Shown: positions 1-8,861, numbered from the stretch's first letter. The stretch is 64,000 nt of DNA from JADMIH01 sp035274425 (GCA_035274425.1 DATEOC010000022.1:1-64000); one strand, 5' to 3'. Numbers and translations are program-made. The notes: generated by a model not told the origin, from the letters alone.

Positions 1-77
1 ACCTCATTTTTATACTTTTTCAGACTCCCCTCCCCAATATGGGATGTCTCACACATGAAGAAAATCAAGGAAAAAGG

Positions 78-118
78 TATAATGCTAAACAGGGTGCGGG
101 CCGCGCCCTGTTTAGCAT
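78..118 (+). promoter_or_regulatory. -10-like box followed by a 13-bp-arm palindrome
   Basis: TATAAT at 78-83 is immediately followed by an inverted repeat. Its arms are atgctaaacaggg (82-94) and ccctgtttagcat (106-118), around a GC-rich centre that can pair further. It lies just upstream of the TTG start of the MFS/spermidine-synthase gene (135) and would cover the transcription start, so it could be an operator or a 5' leader hairpin. No convincing -35 box is visible. It is not followed by a T-run, so a terminator for an upstream gene is less likely. Confidence 0.4.
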
Positions 119-134
119 ATACAAGGAGTAAGTT

Positions 135-1805
135 TTGGCAACTACGGTAGATAACCCCTCACAGGTGGCGGAGCGGTCCCCGGCGCAAGCCGATGCTGCT
201 GCTACTTCCGCGGCGGCGACGGCTGCGACGCACACCCGCGCTTCCAGCCTTGTGCTGCTCGCTCTCGTCTTCGTAGGGGGCGCGTCGGTTATGACGGTGG
301 AGATGTCGGCGTCACGCCTCCTCGCGCCATACTTTGGTACTTCACTCTTCATATGGGCGAACCTCATCGGCCTGGTGATGGTCTACCTCACGCTCGGCTA
401 CTGGCTGGGCGGGAAGCTGGCCGACCGCTACCCGCGACCTTCGGTGCTGTATGGCGTTACGGCGCTCGCGGGCTTCTCGGTGGGCCTCATCCCCATAATA
501 TCGAGACCCATCCTACAGTGGTCCCTGACCGGATTTGAGACTTACTCTGTTGGCATCTTCTATGGCTCTCTGATAGGGGTAATAATCCTCTTCTCGGCAC
601 CTCTGCTGTTGCTCGGATTTGTGTCGCCTTTCGCCATACGCCTGCGCTCGACTGCTGTCTCCTCGGCGGGAGGCACAGCTGGTGCGGTCTCGGCGCTCTC
701 CACTTTGGGGAGCATACTTGGCACCTTCGTCTCGGTCTTCCTCCTCATCCCCTATATCGGCACTGCGGCTACTCTCTATACAGCGTCAGTGGCACTGCTC
801 GTCTTCTCTATAGGTGGGTTGCTAATGCTGTCAGCGATGCGCCCTGTGGCCGTCTACTCTGTGCTGCTGGCAATCGTCCTGGGCCTCGCTTTCTTCGCGC
901 CACGCAGCCTCATCAAGCCCGCGCCTTATGGCGAGGTAGTCTACGAGAAGGAGTCGGCGTACAACTACATCCAGGTTCTGCGAGACGGCACGGCCATCAA
1001 GCTGGCCCTCAACGAAGGGCACGCGGTCCACTCCATCTACGACCCTCAGCGGGTGCTGACGGGCGGCCCGTGGGATTACTGGCTGATCGCGCCTTACTTC
1101 AACGAGGGGTTCAGGCCGTCTGACATGAAGAGCATGGCGATGATCGGCTCAGCGGCGGGTACCGCCGCGCATATCTTCACTGAGGTGTACGGCCCCCTCC
1201 CTGTGGACGGCGTGGAGATAGACCCGGAAATAGTGAACGTGGGGCGGCGCTACTTCGCCCTCGACGACATCAAGAGCAACATTACTCACGTCCAGGACGG
1301 GCGTACTTACCTCCAAACGGACGGGCGCGACAAGAAATGGACGGTCATAGGGATAGACGCTTATCGCCAGCCCTATATCCCTTTCCATCTCACCACCACG
1401 GAGTTCTTTGAAGAGGTGAGGAGCCACCTCACTCCCGATGGCGCGGTTATGATCAACGCTGGCCGCACCGCCAACGACACACGCCTGGTCGAAGCGCTGG
1501 CTAACACGATGCTGCAAGTCTACCCGAATGTATACGTTATTGACGTGTCGAACCTGTCGAACAGCCTGTCGAACAGCATGGTAATCGGCACCAACCAGCC
1601 TAGCCGCCTCGATAACTTCACCCGGAACGCCGCCTACGCCGAGCACCCCCTGCTGAAAGAGGTATTCGACGCCAGCATCAAGCGCGGCAACATACGCGAG
1701 GTCAAGCCGCAGGCGGGCGGCATCGTCTTTACCGACGACAAGGCACCAGTCGAGGAAGTAATCAACCAGATGATTATGCAAGTTGTGGGAGAGGGAGCTA
1801 GATGA
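135..1805 (+). CDS. Fused MFS/spermidine synthase-like membrane protein
   Basis: 556 residues. After a polar Ala/Thr-rich N-terminus (about 1-35) come several hydrophobic segments (about 36-255). The start of this region, with its TLGYWLGGKLADRYPRP loop, is typical of fused MFS/spermidine-synthase proteins. The C-terminal half is a Rossmann methyltransferase-like domain: a SAM/dcSAM-type motif GSAAGTAAHIF near residue 335 and an acidic strand end DGVEIDPE near 356. These proteins resemble aminopropyltransferases, but their substrate is rarely proven, so polyamine synthesis is not assured. The start is TTG at 135 with AAGGAG at 123-128. The next gene overlaps by 4 nt (ATGA), implying translational coupling. 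Confidence 0.85.
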   Translation: MATTVDNPSQVAERSPAQADAAATSAAATAATHTRASSLVLLALVFVGGASVMTVEMSASRLLAPYFGTSLFIWANLIGLVMVYLTLGYWLGGKLADRYPRPSVLYGVTALAGFSVGLIPIISRPILQWSLTGFETYSVGIFYGSLIGVIILFSAPLLLLGFVSPFAIRLRSTAVSSAGGTAGAVSALSTLGSILGTFVSVFLLIPYIGTAATLYTASVALLVFSIGGLLMLSAMRPVAVYSVLLAIVLGLAFFAPRSLIKPAPYGEVVYEKESAYNYIQVLRDGTAIKLALNEGHAVHSIYDPQRVLTGGPWDYWLIAPYFNEGFRPSDMKSMAMIGSAAGTAAHIFTEVYGPLPVDGVEIDPEIVNVGRRYFALDDIKSNITHVQDGRTYLQTDGRDKKWTVIGIDAYRQPYIPFHLTTTEFFEEVRSHLTPDGAVMINAGRTANDTRLVEALANTMLQVYPNVYVIDVSNLSNSLSNSMVIGTNQPSRLDNFTRNAAYAEHPLLKEVFDASIKRGNIREVKPQAGGIVFTDDKAPVEEVINQMIMQVVGEGAR

Positions 1806-2278
1806 ACTTGAAGCTGAAGCGCACCACGCGCACGCCTTATTCCGAAGAAATCTCTATCTATGACCAGGAGACGCGGGACGAGAATGAAGAGCCTGTGAAT
1901 ATAGGCAAGATAGATGTGCATTACCTGGACGACCAGGTGGTTGGCACGCTGCTTATATGGCAGGAGTTCGCCACCGGCTACCGCCAGACGCACGGCCCCG
2001 GCTCACCTGAGACCCTGGACGACCTCATAGACGCCATCCTCTCCGAGGTGAGCGAACCTGTGGGCATCTCTGCCACTTATGCGGTCGAAATCTTCTATCC
2101 TCCATATGCGGGCCAGGGTTTCGTGAGCAACTACCCCGACGATGAGAGCAATGACTCAGGTGTGCCTGCTAATGACAGCGTCGATGTAGATATGGAGATG
2201 GTCGAGGAAGAGCCATATGCAACCGAAGAGCAGCCGGAGGACGATGATTTTGCCAACAAGCTCAGGCAGCGACCGTAA
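1802..2278 (+). CDS. Conserved hypothetical acidic protein
   Basis: 158 residues. I do not recognise a named family. The first 100 residues look folded (alternating beta-type segments such as GKIDVHYLDDQVVGTLLIWQ, then helices around LDDLIDAILSEV). The last 50 residues are strongly acidic and probably disordered. No signal peptide or membrane segment is present. The ATG overlaps the stop of the spermidine-synthase-like gene (ATGA), and its own 3' end overlaps the likely start of pgeF, so it sits in a tightly coupled three-gene operon. A role linked to the upstream membrane enzyme is possible but is only inferred from position. Confidence 0.75.
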   Translation: MNLKLKRTTRTPYSEEISIYDQETRDENEEPVNIGKIDVHYLDDQVVGTLLIWQEFATGYRQTHGPGSPETLDDLIDAILSEVSEPVGISATYAVEIFYPPYAGQGFVSNYPDDESNDSGVPANDSVDVDMEMVEEEPYATEEQPEDDDFANKLRQRP

Positions 2279-3182
2279 CAGTGAAATCGAGGACTCTGCA
2301 AGCGGACCTGAGTATCGCATGGGCGTAGATTTACTCAACCTGCCCGTGCGCGATGGCCTCTATCACATCGCCGCGCTGGAGCGATACCCTGCCCTGCTGC
2401 ACGGTATTTCGACCCGCCGCTCGCCTGACGGGGAGGACTGGAACCTCAGCACGAAGCGGGGCACTCCTGAGTATCCCCCCAGCGTCGAGACCGCCCATGC
2501 CAACCGCCGCAAATTCGCGACCGCGCTAGGCATATCGCCAGGTAGCATCGTCGGAGGGCAGCAGGTGCACGGCACCGAGGTGGCGCTGGTAGGTTGGGGT
2601 GACGCCGGGCGCGGCATGACCCCCGATTTGCCATCCGTGCAGGGCGTAGATGCTCTCATTACTGGCACGCCGGGCCTGTACCTGATGGCGCTCTCCGCCG
2701 ATTGCCCACCCATATTCTTCTATGACCCTGTACGGCGGGCGATTGGGCTGGCCCATTCGGGGTGGAAGGGGACGGTGGGGCGTGTCGCGGCAAACGTCGT
2801 GGAGGCGATGGTGGACAACTTTGGATCGTCGCCCGCCGACCTCGTAGTGGCGGTTGGCCCTGGCATAGGCCCTTGCTGCTATAGTGTCGGCTCCAACGTA
2901 ATTGAGGCCATCCGAGAGGCATTCCCGCCACAGGGTGCCACGTACCCACCTCTCCTCGAAGAGCGCGATGGCCTCACCTACTTCAACCTGCGCGAGACGA
3001 TACGCCTCGCCCTTCTCGAAGCAGGGCTCCGCCCTGAGAATATCACGGTGGAGGAAGTGTGCACAGCGGACAACCTGCATACCTTCTACTCTCACAGAGG
3101 AGAGGAGGGTAGGTGCGGCCTCTTCGGAGCGGTGCTTGGGATGCGTGTGGATTACGATCTAAACGCCAAGACGCCAAGATAA
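2244..3182 (+). CDS. pgeF: Peptidoglycan editing factor PgeF / polyphenol oxidase (YfiH) family
   Basis: About 312 residues from the ATG at 2244, which has GGAGG at 2236-2240 and overlaps the preceding gene. ATG 2319 is an alternative start that removes a disordered 25-residue extension. Family hallmarks are visible: HGISTRRS near the N-terminus, QQVHGTEV, SADCPPIFFYDP, AHSGWKGTVGR and GPGIGPCCYSVG. The His and Cys residues in the last motifs are the usual metal ligands. PgeF-type proteins have multicopper-oxidase/purine-processing activity in vitro and remove mis-incorporated residues from peptidoglycan precursors in E. coli. The PLP-homeostasis gene follows, a common pairing. Confidence 0.9.
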   Translation: MILPTSSGSDRNSEIEDSASGPEYRMGVDLLNLPVRDGLYHIAALERYPALLHGISTRRSPDGEDWNLSTKRGTPEYPPSVETAHANRRKFATALGISPGSIVGGQQVHGTEVALVGWGDAGRGMTPDLPSVQGVDALITGTPGLYLMALSADCPPIFFYDPVRRAIGLAHSGWKGTVGRVAANVVEAMVDNFGSSPADLVVAVGPGIGPCCYSVGSNVIEAIREAFPPQGATYPPLLEERDGLTYFNLRETIRLALLEAGLRPENITVEEVCTADNLHTFYSHRGEEGRCGLFGAVLGMRVDYDLNAKTPR

Positions 3183-3279
3183 CAAAGAGCGCCAGGTTAT
3201 TTATGGTTTATTACGCCGGTGCGAAGGTTTCGATGGCAATAGAGAATTAGGAGCTGTAACGCTCCAATTCTGGTGCAGC

Positions 3280-4032
3280 ATGGATGATATTTCCGCTAAC
3301 CTTGAAACTATTCGCGACCGGATTGCGCTGGCAGCCGCGCAATCGGGGCGCTCACCTGATGATACAACTCTCATCGCCGTTACCAAGACCGTACCCGTTC
3401 TCCGCATTCGGAAAGCTGTTGCGGCAGGAGTGCGGCACTTTGGAGAGAACCGGGTGCAGGAGGCGATGGCGAAGTTTGCGCCACGCGCAAGTCTAATCCA
3501 GGCAGGCGCGGATAGTGTAGAATTCAAAGTGGCGCGGGACGGCATCACCCTGCACATGATCGGGAGCTTGCAGCGCAACAAAGCGCGCATCGCGACCTCC
3601 CTATTCGATGTCATTCACTCTGTTGATCGCGTCGAACTCGTGGTGGCGCTTGAGAATGGAGTGGTGCGCAGTCAGGAGCTGAATGAGGTGGCATTGCCCG
3701 TGCTGATTGAAGTAAATGTGACCGGCGAAGCAAGTAAATCAGGCGTATCACCTAAGGAATTGTCCAGATTGGCTGATGCAGTGGCCGAGTGCAAGCATCT
3801 GCGCGGTATGGGCCTGATGACCATAGCTCGACTAGGTGCTTCAGAGGTTGAGGCGCGGCACACCTTCGCAAGGCTGCGCGAGCTGCTCGAAGGACTCCAG
3901 GGCAGTTACCCGGGCGATTGGACCCACCTGAGCATGGGCATGAGCGACGACTACCAGCACGCCATCCGCGAAGGCGCGACCATGGTCCGCCTGGGCCGCG
4001 CCCTCTTCGGCCCTCGCCAAGCGGTTATCTAA
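3280..4032 (+). CDS. YggS/PROSC-type PLP homeostasis protein
   Basis: 250 residues, the usual family length. It is an alanine-racemase-like TIM barrel without a second domain. The PLP lysine lies in LIAVTKTVP (about residue 36). Other family motifs are HFGENRVQEA, HMIGSLQRNKA, LIEVNVTGEASKSG and LSMGMSDDYQHAIREGATMVRLGRALFG, the last being the phosphate-binding end of the barrel. The family binds pyridoxal phosphate and buffers it rather than catalysing a known reaction. The start at ATG 3280 has a weak Shine-Dalgarno. A small inverted repeat (ggagc/gctcc, 3250-3265) precedes it. About 100 nt separate it from pgeF. Confidence 0.93.
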   Translation: MDDISANLETIRDRIALAAAQSGRSPDDTTLIAVTKTVPVLRIRKAVAAGVRHFGENRVQEAMAKFAPRASLIQAGADSVEFKVARDGITLHMIGSLQRNKARIATSLFDVIHSVDRVELVVALENGVVRSQELNEVALPVLIEVNVTGEASKSGVSPKELSRLADAVAECKHLRGMGLMTIARLGASEVEARHTFARLRELLEGLQGSYPGDWTHLSMGMSDDYQHAIREGATMVRLGRALFGPRQAVI

Positions 4033-4065
4033 ACAGAAAAGGCACGTATTCTTTTCAATTTCAAA

Positions 4066-4108
4066 TATCACGCATCACGTTTCACGCATCACGTTTCACG
4101 TTTCAACC
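4066..4108. repeat. Heptamer-periodic intergenic repeat (atcacgc/ttcacgt type)
   Basis: The whole short spacer between the PLP protein and the nucleotidyltransferase is a run of 7-nt units alternating atcacgc, atcacgt and ttcacgt. The same units recur at 10085, 16920 (reverse complement) and 59817 (reverse complement). There is no palindrome or coding potential. Confidence 0.8.
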
Positions 4109-4111
4109 CTC

Positions 4112-5506
4112 ATGTTCTGCTTGTTCAACGAATTGCTGACAGACGTGGACAACTTCCTTGATAGGCTCACACAGGGCGCGGCCTCCGCCGGCTACCGTCT
4201 CTACCTGGTCGGCGGCACGGTCCGCGACGGCCTGCTGGGGCGGCCCACGCGCGACCTCGACCTCACTACCGACGCCCCCGTGCCGGTAATCAAAGAGATG
4301 CTTGATTCTGCGGGAGCCGACGCGATATACGGCCTGGGCGAGAAGTTTGGCACCCTCGTCGCCCTCGTAGGGGACTTCAAGGTGGAAGTTACCACGTTCC
4401 GCTCGCAGGAGGAAGTTGCTGCCTCCTCCGACGCGCTCGCGCCCCTCCATACCGACCTTTCCCATCGCGACTTCACTGTGAACGCTGTCGCCCGCGATCT
4501 ACACACGGGCACCCTGCACGACCCTCATAGCGGCCAGCTTGACATAACGCACAGAATTATTCGTGCCGTAGGCTCGCCCGAAGATAGGTTCCGGGAGGAC
4601 CCGTTGCGATTGCTGCGGGCGGTACGTTTGGCGGTGGAGCTTGGCTTCTTCATCGAGCGAGAGACCAAAGAGGCTATTCGCTCCCTGGCGTACCTCCTCG
4701 ACAACGTCTCCCGCGAGCGGGTAGGGGATGAGCTGGACCGGCTCCTGGTCACCGAGCGGCCAGGCGACGCGGTAGATATGCTCGACAACCTGGGCCTGCT
4801 CCCCTACACAGTCCCGGAAGTCATAGAGATGCACGAGATGGAGCGTGGCCCTCACCATTATAAGGAGGTCTATCCGCATACTCTCAAAGTCGTGGACCGC
4901 ACTGAGCCTGACCTTGTGCTCCGGTGGGCCGCCCTCCTGCACGACATCGCCAAGCCGCGCACGTACGGGGTGACGGATGGCGAGGTGCATTTCTTCGGGC
5001 ACGAGCGAGTGGGCGCGCGCATGGCCCGTGACATCCTGGCGCGCCTCAAGCGGACCCAGGCGATGGTTGACCTGGTAGTGCAGCTTGTGGCTGAGCATCT
5101 GCGGATAGGGGTGTACGACGCGAGTTGGAGTGACGGCGCGGTACGCCGCTTCCTGCGAGAGACCGCGCCCGTTACCGAGCGTCTCTTCGCCCTGTCCCGC
5201 GCCGACATCACCTCTCAGCGCCCCCAGCGCGTAGCCGCAGCCCTCGCCCGCGTAGAGGCCCTCTACGAACGCTGCCAGGAGATCAAGGCGCAAGAGGACG
5301 TGGAGAAGCTCGCCAGCCCGCTGAATGGCGACGAGCTAATGGCGATATTCGGCGGCAAGCCTGGACGTTGGATCGGGCAGGTGAAAGATTATTTGCTGGG
5401 GCTGGTGCTGGATGGGGAGCTGGGGAAGGAGGACAAGGAGGGAGCGGAGCTGCTCGCACGCCAATTCTTGGCCGAGCAAGGGATATCGACTCCTGGCGTA
5501 GGGTAG
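4112..5506 (+). CDS. CCA tRNA nucleotidyltransferase / poly(A) polymerase family with HD domain
   Basis: 464 residues. The N-terminal class II nucleotidyltransferase head has GGTVRDGLLGRPTRDLDLTTDA (about residues 31-52), where the spaced Asp residues are the metal-binding pair. A HRDFTVNA motif and the ENRFREDPLRLLRAVR-like motif (here DRFREDPLRLLRAVR) mark the neck/RNA-binding region. A central HD-type segment RWAALLHDIAKP...HFFGHERVGA supplies metal-dependent phosphohydrolase ligands. The family adds or repairs the CCA 3' end of tRNAs, or splits that task with a partner. The start ATG 4112 is preceded by heptamer repeats and no strong Shine-Dalgarno, so the start is uncertain by a few codons. 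Confidence 0.9.
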   Translation: MFCLFNELLTDVDNFLDRLTQGAASAGYRLYLVGGTVRDGLLGRPTRDLDLTTDAPVPVIKEMLDSAGADAIYGLGEKFGTLVALVGDFKVEVTTFRSQEEVAASSDALAPLHTDLSHRDFTVNAVARDLHTGTLHDPHSGQLDITHRIIRAVGSPEDRFREDPLRLLRAVRLAVELGFFIERETKEAIRSLAYLLDNVSRERVGDELDRLLVTERPGDAVDMLDNLGLLPYTVPEVIEMHEMERGPHHYKEVYPHTLKVVDRTEPDLVLRWAALLHDIAKPRTYGVTDGEVHFFGHERVGARMARDILARLKRTQAMVDLVVQLVAEHLRIGVYDASWSDGAVRRFLRETAPVTERLFALSRADITSQRPQRVAAALARVEALYERCQEIKAQEDVEKLASPLNGDELMAIFGGKPGRWIGQVKDYLLGLVLDGELGKEDKEGAELLARQFLAEQGISTPGVG

Positions 5507-5567
5507 CGCGGATATGAGAACAAGGGTAGGGAGCTAGAGGTCTCGCATAACAAAGCACCTCTTTACC

Positions 5568-5648
5568 TGTCATTCCGAACGCAGCGAGGAATCTAGGTCC
5601 CTTTCCACCTTGCAAGCTTGGAGATTCCTCACTGCGTTCGGAATGACA
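5568..5648. repeat. REP-like palindromic element (tcattccgaacg family)
   Basis: 81-bp inverted repeat. The arms begin tgtcattccgaacgcag and end ctgcgttcggaatgaca, and each continues to a gaggaatct/agattcctc inner block. It lies in a 248-bp spacer with no gene. A second copy is at 9974-10057 and a remnant at 44907. The shape is that of non-autonomous palindromic repeats. Confidence 0.8.
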
Positions 5649-5754
5649 CTCTTTATAATTTCATTGTTATAGACTCTGGCAGGTTCTTCTTTGGCGCAAC
5701 TATTGCTATCTCAATCCTTCAGAGGCAAACATTACAAAGTCGAGGTGGGAATAA

Positions 5755-6246
5755 TTGAGCAAATCTGCTATTGATAAAGACTTGTTGGCGCGGACCATAT
5801 TGTTAGGTGTAATCGCCGGCATGAGAGCAGCTTCGGCCCCCTCTCTCATGACTGAGCGCGTAGCGAGCCATCCCAGGCGTTTCCGGCATACGCTCTTCCA
5901 ATTGCTGACTTCGGGGAAGTTCTCCAGGCTAGGCACTTTGGGAATGCTCGGTGAGATGGTTGCCGACAAGCTGCCGATACTGCCCGATCGTATCGCGCCT
6001 CTCCCCTTGTTAGGGCGCGCATTCTGGGGTGCGTTTTCAGGGGCTGCGGCCTTTACCGAGGGAAAACACTCTCCAGTCACAGGGGCAGTCACAGCCGGGC
6101 TGGTGGCGATTGTGTCAGCGCACATCACCTACCGTGTCCGGGTGCATGGGGCGAAGATACTGCACCTACCTGACCAGTTTCTCGCCCTTCTAGAGGATGC
6201 ATTTGTCCTTACCCTGAGACGCGCTGTGCAGCGGACTTACGAGTAA
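5755..6246 (+). CDS. DUF4126-type small membrane protein
   Basis: 163 residues with a TTG start at 5755 and GAGGTGGGA just upstream. It has hydrophobic segments around LLGVIAGMRAASAPSLMT, LLGRAFWGAFSGAAAF and AVTAGLVAIVSAHITYRVR. The pattern, including the GMRA motif after the first helix and the LPDRI-(x)-PLPLLGRA stretch, fits the DUF4126 family of small integral membrane proteins of unknown function. The polar C-terminus (about 130-163) is probably cytoplasmic. It is a single gene convergent with the ROK gene, with only 28 nt between the stops. Confidence 0.7.
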   Translation: MSKSAIDKDLLARTILLGVIAGMRAASAPSLMTERVASHPRRFRHTLFQLLTSGKFSRLGTLGMLGEMVADKLPILPDRIAPLPLLGRAFWGAFSGAAAFTEGKHSPVTGAVTAGLVAIVSAHITYRVRVHGAKILHLPDQFLALLEDAFVLTLRRAVQRTYE

Positions 6247-6274
6247 CAAGGCGCAAGGCGCTTGCTTCTCATTC

Positions 6275-7276
6275 TCACTGCCAGTGTTGCAGTATAAGAG
6301 AGGCAGCACCTACCACCCCCGCCTCTTTTCCAAGCTCCGAAGTCCGCAGGTCTACGTGCCTGGAGAATGCGAGGCGCGCTCTCCGACGCAGCTCGCGGCG
6401 GAGAGGCGCAAGTAGCAACTCTCCCGCATTGAGCAACCCACCACCCAGCACCACCCGGTCCAGGTCCAGGATATTTGCCGCGCTGGCGATACCACGGCCC
6501 AGTGCGGTTGCCGCCTCACGTAACAGACGCCCAGCCAACTTATCTCCGGATGCCGCAGCTTCAACGATGTCCCGCCCGGTCAGGCTGCCAGGAGGTAGCG
6601 TGGCTAGAGTGCTTGTCGCCCCACGCTTGAGTGCCAACATCGCCCGCGCTGATAGACCCCTGCCCGCAGCGTAGGCTGTGAGACACCCAATCGCTCCGCA
6701 GAAGCATCTTGGACCGCGCACCGACACGATGGTATGCCCAATATGGCCCCCATTGCCATGTGCCCCATCCAGAAGCCGCCCGTTCACCACGATGCCCCCA
6801 CCTATGCCTGTCGAGACTACCATGCCGAGCATGTAGCGTGCTCCTCGCCCTGCCCCGAAGAGCGCCTCACCGAGGGCAAACGCTTTTGCATCGTTGTCGA
6901 GCACCGCGGGCAGCCCTAACGACGCTTCCAGGCGTGGGCGTAACGGGAACCCCCTCCATGCAGGCATATGGAGAGGAGAAACTATATCTTCCTCGAAGAA
7001 TATCGGCCCGCCACAGCCAACTCCCACCGCCACAGGCTCAACTCCGCTCTCGTGGCGTGCTGCCCTGGAGACGCTAAGGACAGCCCCCAGCAATCCTTCT
7101 GCATCGAGGTCTGCCGGTGTTGGCTGGCGGGTGTAGGAAAGCACCTTACCGTCTGTCGCGGCCACACCTGCGGCCAGCTTTGTGCCGCCAATATCTATGC
7201 CAAGCACCGGCCCCGGCTCCGCTATGGCGGCTGCCAGCAGCTTGCCGCGCTCGTAGGGGAATATAGAATTGTTCAT
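6275..7276 (-). CDS. ROK family sugar kinase (glucokinase-like)
   Basis: About 333 residues from ATG 7276; ATG 7303 would extend into the upstream gene. The phosphate-binding motif GIDIGGTKLAAGV lies near the N-terminus. GNGGHIGHT, then CFCGAIGCLTAYAAG (the C-x-C-x4-C zinc cluster of ROK kinases), and GLLNAGELLLAPLRREL near the end complete the ASKHA fold. The family phosphorylates glucose, N-acetylhexosamines or other hexoses with ATP, or acts as a repressor. No helix-turn-helix is present, so this is the kinase type. Its start lies 3 nt before the stop of the DUF309 gene, so the two are a coupled pair. The sugar substrate cannot be read from sequence. Confidence 0.9.
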   Translation of the reverse strand: MNNSIFPYERGKLLAAAIAEPGPVLGIDIGGTKLAAGVAATDGKVLSYTRQPTPADLDAEGLLGAVLSVSRAARHESGVEPVAVGVGCGGPIFFEEDIVSPLHMPAWRGFPLRPRLEASLGLPAVLDNDAKAFALGEALFGAGRGARYMLGMVVSTGIGGGIVVNGRLLDGAHGNGGHIGHTIVSVRGPRCFCGAIGCLTAYAAGRGLSARAMLALKRGATSTLATLPPGSLTGRDIVEAAASGDKLAGRLLREAATALGRGIASAANILDLDRVVLGGGLLNAGELLLAPLRRELRRRARLAFSRHVDLRTSELGKEAGVVGAASLILQHWQ

Positions 7277-7278
7277 TC

Positions 7279-7755
7279 TCAGCTTTTTCGCCTTTGATAC
7301 CATACCTTCGGCAACGTCCCCAAATCGAACTCTTGGATCCTCTCCGGCCCAAGCTCTACCACCCTGTCGCGCACCTCGCGCGCCTCGCGTATAAGCCGGG
7401 CGACCTCTACGCCCAGGCAGTTGCCGTCAAAGTGCTCAAGGTAGGCTATGCCCCCGGCTATGTGATTTACGGTGCCCCGGTAGTTGCCGAGGCGCAGCTT
7501 GTAGAAGCCGACCCCTATTTTCAATATCCCCTGGTAGAGCCTTCGTAGAGGTCTCTGGTCGGCTATCCATATCTCTTCAAGGGACTCGTGCTGCTCGAAG
7601 TACTCTCCCCGGTTGAACTGCTCCAGCCCCTCGTAGAAGAGGTCGGGAGGCACCTCGTCGCACGACCAGGGCTCCATCTCTCCCGTAGCCTGCGGCCCGC
7701 CTTGCTTACGTAGCCTGGCACTTTTGCGCATCTTTTCCACACTCTCACGGCTCAT
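7279..7755 (-). CDS. DUF309 domain-containing protein
   Basis: About 158 residues from ATG 7755; a longer open frame to 7962 adds a non-conserved N-terminus. The diagnostic DUF309 segment is present: FYEGLEQFNRGEYFEQHESL then EEIW, an all-alpha motif with conserved E-x-H-E. It is followed by LYQGILKIGVGFYKL and a leucine-rich helix. The biochemical function of DUF309 is unknown; the buried Glu/His cluster suggests metal binding. It precedes the ROK kinase on the same strand. The 220-bp spacer upstream (7756-7975) holds a short 7-nt-periodic ggtagca-type repeat (7782-7805). Confidence 0.85.
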   Translation of the reverse strand: MSRESVEKMRKSARLRKQGGPQATGEMEPWSCDEVPPDLFYEGLEQFNRGEYFEQHESLEEIWIADQRPLRRLYQGILKIGVGFYKLRLGNYRGTVNHIAGGIAYLEHFDGNCLGVEVARLIREAREVRDRVVELGPERIQEFDLGTLPKVWYQRRKS

Positions 7756-7975
7756 GCTATATTCTATATCACAAATGGAGGGTAGCAGGTAACCGGTAGC
7801 TGGATGTGTGGCATACACATTGCTTATTAAGCCAGGCAGAGCAGCACAGAAACGTCGCATCGAAACCTGACCGCCATAGCACCTTGAACTGCTCAAGCAA
7901 CAATCGCTCGCGTGGGCGCGTAGGCGAGCTTGGGTACGGCGAAAACTAATCATCCTGAACAAGGCGGTGAACGTA

Positions 7976-8266
7976 ATGGCTCGCGTTAAGAAAAACTCTC
8001 GACGCCTATTCCTGGGGGCTGCTTTTATAGGCGTGATGGCGGGATCAGGGGCGTTATTCGGGGCTATAGGTGGGCTGATGCTGGTATTGCTCAGTCATGC
8101 TGTGTTTCGCCTGGATGCGATTACCCTCCCTTTGATGATAGCCTGTGGGTCGGTTGGAGTAGTCGCAGCTACCTTGTGGAGTCTCTTCCTGGTGACGCGT
8201 CCTGTAGCTGGCACATTAGCCTGGCAAAAGGTGTCAAGTTCGCATCCAAAGCTCGATGCTAGTTAA
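7976..8266 (+). CDS. Small membrane protein, unknown function
   Basis: About 96 residues from ATG 7976 (GTG 7967 is also open). It has a basic N-terminus (ARVKKNSRR) and two hydrophobic helices (LFLGAAFIGVMAGSGALFGA and an adjoining segment, then LPLMIACGSVGVVAATLWSLF). The short C-terminus is polar. Glycine-rich first-helix packing is visible. No family is recognised. It ends at a strong bidirectional terminator. Confidence 0.55.
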   Translation: MARVKKNSRRLFLGAAFIGVMAGSGALFGAIGGLMLVLLSHAVFRLDAITLPLMIACGSVGVVAATLWSLFLVTRPVAGTLAWQKVSSSHPKLDAS

Positions 8267-8288
8267 CTAATAAGCCAATTTGCAGAGC

Positions 8289-8338
8289 AAGCAAACACCG
8301 CTGAGGAGCGCATCTGTGCTTCCAGCGGTGTTTTGCTT
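8289..8338. terminator. Bidirectional intrinsic terminator
   Basis: Stem aagcaaacaccgctg (8289-8303) pairs with cagcggtgttttgctt (8323-8338) across a 19-nt loop. It separates convergent genes (small membrane protein + and carbonic anhydrase -). Confidence 0.75.
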
Positions 8339-8861
8339 ACCCATTCTCCTCGGTCTGCTCCGCATACCACTTCGCATGTTCGACGTAATGCCTCGCCGAT
8401 GCCAGGATGCGCTCTCTTTCAACTTCGCTTAGAGGACGTTTAGGTTGGGCGGGTATTCCAAGAGCTAAGACCCCACCGGGAATCTCCACCTCTTCAGTTA
8501 CGAGCGCGCGTGCCCCAATTATCGTATCCTCCCCCACCCTGCACCTGGAGAGGAGTGTCGCTCCCATGCCCACGAGCACCCGGTTCCCTACCGTCGCCGC
8601 GTGGATGATGGCGCTGTGCCCTACCGTCACGTCCTCGCCTATGATAGTTGGGCAGCCATCCTCCCCATGTATGACTGTCCCGTCCTGGATGTTGCTGCGC
8701 GCCCCGATCACGATGGGCGACACGTCGCCCCTCAGTACCGCACCGAACCAAACGCTCGCGCCATCGCCTAGCGTCACATCGCCAATGAGCGACGCGGTGG
8801 GAGCTATGTAACATCCCTTGCCGATTTTGGGGTAGTTTCCATGATATGGATAGAGCGGCAT
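8337..8861 (-). CDS. Gamma-class carbonic anhydrase family protein
   Basis: About 174 residues from ATG 8861, chosen because AAGGAGAGG lies just upstream; the open frame runs on to 8924. It is a left-handed beta-helix made of hexapeptide repeats. Family motifs are visible: GASVWFGAVLRGD, IGARSNIQDGTVIHG, VGHSAIIH and GNRVLVGMGATLL. The His residues in VIHG and VGHSAIIH correspond to the trimer-interface zinc ligands, and the Arg/Asp of LRGD and Gln of NIQD are conserved. Members hydrate CO2 or are inactive homologues (YrdA/PaaY type). Catalysis is therefore plausible but not certain. It is a single gene with a palindromic element upstream. Confidence 0.92.
   Translation of the reverse strand: MPLYPYHGNYPKIGKGCYIAPTASLIGDVTLGDGASVWFGAVLRGDVSPIVIGARSNIQDGTVIHGEDGCPTIIGEDVTVGHSAIIHAATVGNRVLVGMGATLLSRCRVGEDTIIGARALVTEEVEIPGGVLALGIPAQPKRPLSEVERERILASARHYVEHAKWYAEQTEENG

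Noticed and set aside
1149..1781. 210-codon antisense ORF opposite the spermidine synthase-like gene
   Set aside because: Shadow of a well-supported coding frame; no ribosome site.
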